From DASQPA01 sp035644215 (GTDB lineage: Bacteria; Acidobacteriota; Thermoanaerobaculia; Multivoradales; UBA5704): 32,687 nt of DNA. The notes under the pieces are model-generated. The model saw only the letters and a program-made list of their open reading frames with translations. It made no database searches and was not told where the DNA came from. Below are positions 26,922-32,687 of the stretch, one piece after another; position 1 is the stretch's first letter; every line of letters begins with the position of its first letter. The position numbers and the translations under genes are program-made. The stretch is taken from positions 1-32,687 of the forward strand of contig DASQPA010000370.1 in assembly GCA_035644215.1 (NCBI GenBank), read 5' to 3'.

Positions 26922-29387
26922 CTACTCACTCCGCAACGCCAGCATCGGGTTCCCCCGGGTCGCCCGGTAGGCCGGGAGGAGACAGGCCAGCAAGGCCACC
27001 CCGGTGAGGAGGAGCGGAATGGTGACGAAGGTGGCGGGATCGGTGGCGCTGATCTCCACCAGCAGGCTCGACAGCAGGGAGGTCAGGCCGAAGGCCGCGA
27101 GGAGACCGAGGCCGAGACCGGAGAGGGCGAGGACCACCCCCTGCCGCAGCACCAGCCGCCGCACCCCGGAGGCGCCGGAGCCCAGGGCCATCCGGATGCC
27201 GAACTCGCGGGTGCGAAGCTCCGTGGCGTAGGAGATCACGCTGTAGAGCCCCCCCACGGCGAGGAGCAGCGCCAGGAGGCCGAAGGCGGAGAAGAGGCCG
27301 GCCACCGCGCGCTCCCTGGCGAGCGACCGCTCGACGCGCTCCTCCAGGGTCTGGACGTCGAAGAGCGGCAGGCCCCGGTCGAGGCCCGCCACCGCCTGCC
27401 GCAAGGCCGGCAGGGCGACCCGCGGATCGCCCTGCGTGCGCACCGCGACGGTCAGGCTCGGCCAGGAGAACTGCGCGAGCGGCATGTAGAACATTGGCAC
27501 CGCCGGAATGCGCGGCCCTTTGTGCTTCACGTCCGCCACCACTCCGACGATCAAGGCACCCTGCGGCGCCACGTCGCCGAGCCGCTGGCCGATGGCGTCT
27601 CTCCCTGGCCCACCCACCCAGTACCGCCGGGCCATGGTCTCGTTGACGATCGCGACCGCCGGCGCCTTGGCGCCGTCCTGCTCGGTGAAGTCGCGGCCGC
27701 GGAGGAGAGGGATGCCCAGGGTCTTGAAATAGCCCGGGGTCACCGGGTCGAAATCCGCCTCCAGCTCCTCCCCCGGCCGCGGCCGGTAGCCCGCCACCTG
27801 GAAGCTCAGGCCGAGGACCGAGAACGTTCCCGGCACGCTCCCGGCCACCGCCGCGCCGACGATCCCCGGGGTGTGCGCCAGGCGGTCGTGGAGCGCTGCG
27901 GCGAAACGTGTCCCGGCCTCGGGGGCGTAGCCCTGGAGGCCGAGGTCGAGCGAGGCGGTCAGGACCCCCTGGGGCGCGAAGCCGGGCGCCGTCGCGGTGA
28001 TCCGGGAGAGCGTGCGCAAAAGGAGGCCCGCCACCAGGAGCAGCACCGTCGAGAGCGCCACCTGGAAGACCACGAAGGCGTGGCGCAGCGCCAGGCCGCT
28101 CCGGCTCACTCCACCTCCTTCCCCCTTGAGGGTGCCGGCCGGGGCGGTCGCCAGGGCGCGGAGGGCCGGCGCCAGGCCGAAGAGCAGGCCGACGGCCAGG
28201 CAGGCGGCGACGGTGAAGGCGAGGACCCGTGGGTCGGCGAGCGAGGAGGCGACCTGGGTGGGGATCGGCAGACCGGCGGGGAGCCGCGCCAGGAGCAGGC
28301 GCCGGGCGAGACTGGAGAGGCCGAACCCGGCGACGGCCCCCAGAGCGGAGAGCAGCAGGCTCTGCCCGAGGAGCTCGCCGGACAGCCGGCGGCGGGAGAT
28401 CCCGAGGGCGACCTGGAGCGCGATCTCCTTGCGGCGCCGTTCGAGGCTCACCAGGAGGAGGCCGGAGACTACCGCTCCGGCGATCAGGAGGATCGCCACC
28501 ACGACGCCGAGGAGGACCCAGGACATGCGGGTGAGGGCGACCTTCCGGGCGGGATCGAAGGCGGCCTCGGCCGCGGGCACGGCCTGCATCCGCAGGCCCT
28601 TGGGATCCGTCGACGTGACGGTCCACTGGCGGCTGAGGGCGTCGAGCTGCGCCTGCGCGCCGGCGAGCGACGTCCCCGGACGCAGCCGGGCCACCCGCTG
28701 GAGCCAGGAGAAGCCGCGGCGGGTGAGCGGGTGGAAGGTGGCGTAGTTGGGGAGCGCCTGGTCCACCTTGGCGACCGGGACCCAGAGGTCGGGGTGGGCT
28801 TCCAGGCTCGGCCCCGTGAAGCCGGCCGGGACCACTCCGATCACCGTGAAGGGGTGCTGGTTGAGCTGGACCGAGCGGCCGACGATGCGGTCGTCCCCCC
28901 CGAACTGGCGCCGCCAGAGCGACTCGCCGAGCACCAGGACCGGCGGCGCCGCGGCCGAGTCGTCGGCCGGCGACAGCAGGACGCCGCGGAGCGGCCGGGC
29001 GCCGAGCAGACGGAAATAACCGCCGGTAACCAGCATGCCGTCCACCCGCTGGGCGGGCCGGCCGCCGGCCGCGAGGTGCAGGGGATGGACGCCCGAGTAG
29101 GCCGCCTGGGCGGAGAAGGCGGTGGCCCGGTCGCGGTCCTCGGCGAAGGCGGGATAGGAGGAGAGGACGTCCTCCGGGCGTTCTGGAATCCGCGACAGGA
29201 GCGCGACGAGCCGGTCGGGGTCCGGCACGGGGAGCGGCCGGAAGAGGACGGCGTCGACCAGGCTGAAGATCGTGATGTTCGCCCCGAACCCCAAGGCCAG
29301 GGTGAGGATCACCGCCACGGTGAGGCCGGGGCTCCGGCCCGACCGCCGAAGCGCCAGGAAAAAAGACCGCCGCAGATCCTGCGCCAT
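26922..29387 (-). CDS. ADOP-type ABC transporter permease (MacB/FtsX fold)
   Basis: The 821-residue inner-membrane protein contains two MacB-periplasmic-core/FtsX units. The first starts AQDLRRSFFLALRRSGRSPG, then LTVAVILTLALGFGANITIF and FRPLPVPDPDRLV. The second begins near residue 460 (RHAFVVFQVALSTVLLLVAG). The C terminus has LRTREFGIRMALGSGASGVR and ends LPAYRATRGNPMLALRSE. This duplicated plan without an adjacent ATPase is the acidobacterial duplicated orphan permease (TIGR03434) type. Substrate is unknown; related proteins export peptides, antibiotics or lipoproteins with an ATPase from elsewhere. ATG 29387 is chosen for AGGAGG 6 bases upstream. It diverges from the quinone oxidoreductase gene. 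Confidence 0.93.
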   Translation of the reverse strand: MAQDLRRSFFLALRRSGRSPGLTVAVILTLALGFGANITIFSLVDAVLFRPLPVPDPDRLVALLSRIPERPEDVLSSYPAFAEDRDRATAFSAQAAYSGVHPLHLAAGGRPAQRVDGMLVTGGYFRLLGARPLRGVLLSPADDSAAAPPVLVLGESLWRRQFGGDDRIVGRSVQLNQHPFTVIGVVPAGFTGPSLEAHPDLWVPVAKVDQALPNYATFHPLTRRGFSWLQRVARLRPGTSLAGAQAQLDALSRQWTVTSTDPKGLRMQAVPAAEAAFDPARKVALTRMSWVLLGVVVAILLIAGAVVSGLLLVSLERRRKEIALQVALGISRRRLSGELLGQSLLLSALGAVAGFGLSSLARRLLLARLPAGLPIPTQVASSLADPRVLAFTVAACLAVGLLFGLAPALRALATAPAGTLKGEGGGVSRSGLALRHAFVVFQVALSTVLLLVAGLLLRTLSRITATAPGFAPQGVLTASLDLGLQGYAPEAGTRFAAALHDRLAHTPGIVGAAVAGSVPGTFSVLGLSFQVAGYRPRPGEELEADFDPVTPGYFKTLGIPLLRGRDFTEQDGAKAPAVAIVNETMARRYWVGGPGRDAIGQRLGDVAPQGALIVGVVADVKHKGPRIPAVPMFYMPLAQFSWPSLTVAVRTQGDPRVALPALRQAVAGLDRGLPLFDVQTLEERVERSLARERAVAGLFSAFGLLALLLAVGGLYSVISYATELRTREFGIRMALGSGASGVRRLVLRQGVVLALSGLGLGLLAAFGLTSLLSSLLVEISATDPATFVTIPLLLTGVALLACLLPAYRATRGNPMLALRSE

Positions 29388-29428
29388 GTCGCTCCTCCTT
29401 GGGGAACCATCGGGGGAACCGCTTGCGA

Positions 29429-29434
29429 TAGCAT
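29429..29434 (+). promoter_or_regulatory. -10-like TAGCAT directly before the quinone oxidoreductase start
   Basis: TAGCAT lies 8 bases before ATG 29443 and there is no Shine-Dalgarno sequence between, again predicting a leaderless mRNA. The divergent permease starts at 29387, so the intergenic region is only 55 bases. No clear -35 is seen. Confidence 0.38.
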
Positions 29435-29442
29435 ATCCGACC

Positions 29443-30411
29443 ATGAAAGCCATTCGCGTCCACGAAACCGGCGGTCCCGAGGTGCTGCGCTACGAAGAGA
29501 TCCCCGATCCCACCCCCGCCGCCGGGGAGGCGGTGGTACGGGTCGAGGCGGCCGGGGTCAACTTCATCGACGTCTACCACCGGATCGGCCTTTACAAGGT
29601 CGCTCCCCCCTTCACCCTCGGCCAGGAGGGCGCCGGGACGGTCGAGGCCGTGGGGGACGGCGTCACGGGAGTCGCGCCGGGCGACCGGGTGGCCTGGGTC
29701 GGGGTGCAGGGCTCCTACGCCGAGAAGACCCGGGTGCCGGTGGCGAAGCTGGTCCGGCTGCCGGACGGCGTCACCGCCCGGCAGGGGGCGGCCGCCATGC
29801 TCCAGGGGATGACCGCCCACTACCTCGCCTGCTCGACCTATCCCCTCAAAGCCGGCGAGACCTGCCTGGTCCACGCCGCGGCCGGGGGCGTCGGGCTCCT
29901 TCTCTGCCAGATCGGGAAGCTCAAAGGCGTGCGGGTCCTGGGCACCACCTCCAGCGAGGAGAAGGCGGCGCTCGCCCGCGCGGCCGGGGCGGACGAGGTC
30001 ATCCTCTACACGGAAAAGGACTTCGAGGCCGAGGTCAAGCGCCTGACCGACGGCAAGGGGGTGCAGGTGGTCTACGACGGGGTCGGCAAGACCACCTTCG
30101 AGAAGAGCCTCAACTGCCTCGCGATGCGCGGCATGATGGTCCTCTTCGGCCAGTCGAGCGGCCCGGTCCCCCCCATGGACCCGTCGATCTTGAACGGCAA
30201 GGGATCGCTCTACCTCACCCGGCCCTCCCTCTTCCACTACATCGCGAACCGGGAAGAGCTGGAAAAGCGGGCCGGCGACGTCCTCGGCTGGATCCGCGAC
30301 GGCAAGCTCCAGTTCCGCACCGAGTTCGAGTACCCCCTGGAGAAGGCGGCGGACGCCCAGCGCGCCCTCGAGGGGCGCAAGACGACCGGGAAGGTGCTGC
30401 TGATCCCCTAA
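29443..30411 (+). CDS. qor: NADPH:quinone oxidoreductase (zeta-crystallin-like)
   Basis: The 322-residue cytoplasmic enzyme is a zinc-free medium-chain dehydrogenase of the Qor type, which reduces quinones with NADPH. Family features are the opening MKAIRVHETGGPEVLRYEEI, GVNFIDVYHRIGLY near residue 40, LGQEGAGTVEAVGDGV, HAAAGGVGLLLCQIGK (the nucleotide-binding AAxGGVG loop, about 144-160), ILYTEKDF and YDGVGKTTFEKSL. The zinc-ligand cysteines of alcohol dehydrogenases are absent. Its stop is 4 bases from the stop of the convergent lipoprotein gene, and the two stop codons form a small palindrome CCCTAA-aaac-TTAGGG (30406-30421). Confidence 0.95.
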   Translation: MKAIRVHETGGPEVLRYEEIPDPTPAAGEAVVRVEAAGVNFIDVYHRIGLYKVAPPFTLGQEGAGTVEAVGDGVTGVAPGDRVAWVGVQGSYAEKTRVPVAKLVRLPDGVTARQGAAAMLQGMTAHYLACSTYPLKAGETCLVHAAAGGVGLLLCQIGKLKGVRVLGTTSSEEKAALARAAGADEVILYTEKDFEAEVKRLTDGKGVQVVYDGVGKTTFEKSLNCLAMRGMMVLFGQSSGPVPPMDPSILNGKGSLYLTRPSLFHYIANREELEKRAGDVLGWIRDGKLQFRTEFEYPLEKAADAQRALEGRKTTGKVLLIP

Positions 30412-30415
30412 AAAC

Positions 30416-31558
30416 TTAGGGCAGGTCCGGGGCGCCGGCGAAGTCGCCGAAGAAGAGATGGCTGTGGGTGAGGGCGGCGTAGCCGGTCGCGTCGGTCGCC
30501 ACGTCGACGACCGCCTGCTGGGCGCAGCGGGCCGGGAGGTGTTTCACCGCCTTGGGGCCGGTCGCGGGATCGGGGAGGTAGAAGCCCGCGATCGCCACGC
30601 TGGGATCGGCCTTGGCGCCCGGCGCCCCGAAGAACACCGGCTTCCCCTTCCAGAAGAAGAGCGAGTCGAGGTAGCCGGCGGCGTAGTAGTACTCGCCGGG
30701 CTGGCCTCGGCGCTGCTTGCCGAACCGGGTGGCGCGCACGGTCTGGTTGGGGGCGATGCGCAGGAGAGCGGTCTCGATCGGCGTCCAGACCCCGGTCATC
30801 TCGGCGCGGAAGACCTTGTCGTCCTTGGTGCGCGCCAGGATCCGCCCCTCCTGATCGCGCTCGATGTGGGCAGAGGCGCAGGGCATGGTGTCCGGGTCGA
30901 GGATCTCGTCCGGCTTGTGCTCGACGGGGAAGGCGGTGCCCAGCACCTTGCCCTTGCGGTCGATCCGCCAGACCCCGTAATCGCCGCAGATGGGCGCCGC
31001 GTAGAGCGCATCGGCGGCGACCAGGAGGCGCGCGAAGCCGCTCTTGCCGCGCACCTTGCGCTGCAGGGGGACGGTCGTCATCTGGAGGTCGGGAGAGATG
31101 GCGTGGAAGACGAACTCCTCGGTCACCACCCAGACCGAGCCGTCCAGCGGATCGGCGTCGATCCCCGTCCACACCTCGCCCGGCGCGCCGAGCTTCATCT
31201 CCACGTGCGGCGTCCCCGCGGCAGGGTCCCCGCCGGTCCGCTCGAAGCGCAGCAGCCGCGCCGGCTGGAAGAGCACCCAGACGTAGCGCGGGGTCAGGGC
31301 GACGTCGACCGGTTCCTCCTCGTCCGGCAGGTGGAGGCTCTTGAGGGAGACGTGGGTCGCGCCCCGGCTACAGAAGAGCCCCGCCGGATCGGGCGCCACC
31401 AGGGCGGTCGGCGAGGGCGGCTGCAGGACGGGGAGCGGCCGAGGGGACGGCGGCGCCGGCGGGGGTGGGGACGGAGCGGTGGCGCAGGCGGCAAGGACGG
31501 CGAGGAGAGCGACGAGGAGAACGGAGACGAGGTACGGCCGGACGCGGTACGACGGCAT
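30416..31558 (-). CDS. lipoprotein of unknown function, possibly propeller-like
   Basis: The 380-residue product starts at ATG 31558 with GGAGG 6 bases upstream. Residues 8-24 form a signal peptide and the lipobox LAAC places the lipidated cysteine at C25. A proline-rich linker (29-50) follows. The rest contains repeated short strands such as VDVALTPRYVWVLFQPARLL, WTGIDADPLDGSVWVVT, LLVAADALYAAPI and YGVWRIDRKGKVL, which suggest a beta-propeller. C211, C63, C193 and C353 are possible disulfide partners. I do not recognise a family. The gene lies 15 bases upstream of the convergent-free end of the regulator gene's stop and follows it on the same strand? No: the regulator (31574-32687) is upstream in the same direction, so they may be cotranscribed. 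Confidence 0.78.
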   Translation of the reverse strand: MPSYRVRPYLVSVLLVALLAVLAACATAPSPPPPAPPSPRPLPVLQPPSPTALVAPDPAGLFCSRGATHVSLKSLHLPDEEEPVDVALTPRYVWVLFQPARLLRFERTGGDPAAGTPHVEMKLGAPGEVWTGIDADPLDGSVWVVTEEFVFHAISPDLQMTTVPLQRKVRGKSGFARLLVAADALYAAPICGDYGVWRIDRKGKVLGTAFPVEHKPDEILDPDTMPCASAHIERDQEGRILARTKDDKVFRAEMTGVWTPIETALLRIAPNQTVRATRFGKQRRGQPGEYYYAAGYLDSLFFWKGKPVFFGAPGAKADPSVAIAGFYLPDPATGPKAVKHLPARCAQQAVVDVATDATGYAALTHSHLFFGDFAGAPDLP

Positions 31559-31573
31559 GGGTTCCTCCCCTTT

Positions 31574-32687
31574 TCAGCCCTTGAGCCCGAACCGCTCCAT
31601 TTTGATCGCCAGGCCGTTCCGGGAGAGGCCCAGGAGCCGCGAGGCGTGGGACTTGTTGCCGTGGGTGCGACGCAGGGCCTCGCGGATGGCGGCCTGCTCG
31701 CAGGCCCCCACCAGCTTCTCCAGGTCGAGGTCCGAGGTCGCGTCGATGCGCGCCGCGGACTGGAGGGTTCCCTGGCGCACCCGCTCGGGCAGCAGGTTGA
31801 CGTCGACCGGACGGCCGGTCGGGCAGAGGTAGACGAGCTGGCGGGCGATGTTCTCCAACTCGGACAGGTTCCCCGGGTACTCGTAGCTCAGGAGGGCCGA
31901 CATGGCCTTGACCGTGATCCCCTGCATACGCTTGCCGGTCTCGTGGCAGAAGCGGTTGACCAGCGACTGGATGAGGAGCGGCAGGTCCTCGCGACGCTCG
32001 CGCACCGGCGGCACGTCGATCGTCACCCGCGCCAGCCGGTAGGCGAGGTCGACGCGGAAGGTGTCGCGGGCGACCGCCGTCTCCAGGGCGCCGCGGCTCC
32101 CCGCCACGATCCGCACGTCGACTTTCTCGGCGAGGCTGCTGCCGGCCGGCTCGACCTCTCCGCTGCGCAGGAAGCGGACCAGCCGTTCCTGGAGCTCCAT
32201 GGGGAGGAGCTCGACGTCGTCCAGGAAGAGCGTGCCGCCGGAGGCGAGGAGGAGCTTCCCCTCGCGCCGCACCGGCCCCCCCTTGCCCGGGACCTCGGCG
32301 CCGAAGAGGTCGGCCTCGATCTGCGACGGTTTGGCGCCGCCGCAGCTGGCGACGACGAAGGGGCCGTTCCGGCGGGGGCCCGAGAGGTGGAGGGAGCGGG
32401 CGAGCAGCTCCTTGCCCACCCCCGGCTCGCCGCGCAGGAGGACGTGCACGGCGGGGTCGATCGCGGCGCGCAGCGACTCGATCACCCGCTTCATGGCCTG
32501 CGACTCCCCCACCACCAGGCCGGGATCGAGGGTCAGGTCCTGCTGGCCCTGGTGGCCGGGGAGGATCGGCTCGTACCAGCCGACGTGGTGGACGAGCCCC
32601 AGGATGAGGAAGCTGCCGAGCGCCCGCAGTGCCGCCACCGGCGACCAGCCGTCGGGCGAGAAGCGCGGCAGGGCGACGACGAGCAGG
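31574..32687 (-). CDS. membrane-anchored AAA+ regulator of the NtrC type lacking GAFTGA (5' end outside window)
   Basis: The frame is open to the window edge, so the N terminus is missing; a GTG at 32638 is internal. Numbering from it, residues 1-22 plus the preceding codons (LLVVALPRFSPDGWSP) look like membrane segments. An AAA+ domain follows: Walker A GEPGVGKE (70-77), Walker B LFLDDVE (137-143), arginine-finger region FRVDLAYRL. The C terminus is a Fis-type helix-turn-helix (AAIREALRRTHGNKSHASRL, then LGLSRNGLAIKMERF). After LFG (111-113), where NtrC proteins have GAFTGA, the sequence is AEVPGKGGPVRREGKL, so the sigma54-contacting loop is missing. It probably binds DNA but may not activate sigma54 polymerase. 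Confidence 0.85.
   Translation of the reverse strand, partial: LLVVALPRFSPDGWSPVAALRALGSFLILGLVHHVGWYEPILPGHQGQQDLTLDPGLVVGESQAMKRVIESLRAAIDPAVHVLLRGEPGVGKELLARSLHLSGPRRNGPFVVASCGGAKPSQIEADLFGAEVPGKGGPVRREGKLLLASGGTLFLDDVELLPMELQERLVRFLRSGEVEPAGSSLAEKVDVRIVAGSRGALETAVARDTFRVDLAYRLARVTIDVPPVRERREDLPLLIQSLVNRFCHETGKRMQGITVKAMSALLSYEYPGNLSELENIARQLVYLCPTGRPVDVNLLPERVRQGTLQSAARIDATSDLDLEKLVGACEQAAIREALRRTHGNKSHASRLLGLSRNGLAIKMERFGLKG

Noticed and set aside
26926..30237. Very long minus-strand open frame of 1103 codons, and a 965-codon plus-strand frame opposite the permease
   Set aside because: Both are Arg/Pro/Gly/Ala-rich shadow frames of the GC-rich permease and quinone oxidoreductase genes, without motifs.
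30406..30421. Bidirectional terminator formed by CCCTAA-aaac-TTAGGG
   Set aside because: The stem is only 6 bp and weak and no T-run follows on either strand; it is probably a by-product of two stop codons meeting.

Overview
The window is high-GC bacterial DNA with ordinary chromosomal housekeeping genes packed into short operons. The best clue to the source is a MacB/FtsX-type permease of the ADOP kind (acidobacterial duplicated orphan permease) at 26922-29387. Together with the secreted repeat protein at the left end and a FecR/DUF6600-like protein, it suggests Acidobacteriota; this is inference, as no rRNA is present.

Layout. 1-1962: the end of an unidentified gene and a secreted repeat protein. 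1976-6080 (minus strand): a TPR/cyclic-nucleotide-binding-fold protein, def, a cohesin-like lipoprotein, cysS and yraN in overlapping or near-overlapping order, followed by tRNA-Gly and tRNA-Cys with their own strong promoter. 6272-11602 (plus): a FecR-type envelope protein ending in a clear terminator, a small membrane protein, a thiE-like gene, lspA, an rluD-family gene and a membrane protein. 11614-15320 (minus): sirtuin, radC, larC, hslO. 15358-16964 (plus): agmatinase and a GyrI-like protein. 17201-21535 (minus): a wecE-like sugar aminotransferase, a membrane glycosyltransferase-like protein and an M28 peptidase. 21684-25490 (plus): a Tat-exported dimethylformamidase-like protein and a dicarboxylate/glutamate symporter, separated by 810 bases of non-coding repeats. 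25491-26914: small accessory genes related to toxins, immunity proteins and antitoxins. 26922-32687: the ADOP permease (minus), a quinone oxidoreductase (plus), a lipoprotein (minus) and an edge-truncated AAA+ regulator (minus).

The unusual content is mostly non-coding. (1) A 225-bp palindromic element with 8-bp perfect terminal repeats and TA duplications sits in the TA of a TAG stop codon and regenerates it, as expected of an IS630/Tc1-type MITE. (2) A roughly 390-bp array of about fifteen 21-bp units, most built around TCCGGAA-N4-TTCCGGA, with two 12-13-bp-arm hairpins, lies directly upstream of the symporter. (3) A REP-like unit of 60-70 bp occurs as inverted pairs in two distant intergenic regions. 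(4) A toxin-like/immunity-like gene pair is bracketed by direct repeats of the 3' end of an antitoxin gene. (5) Four genes share a TA-rich -10-like hexamer 8-10 bases before the start codon and lack a Shine-Dalgarno sequence, which predicts leaderless mRNAs. No complete CRISPR array, transposase, prophage or large novel gene system was seen.
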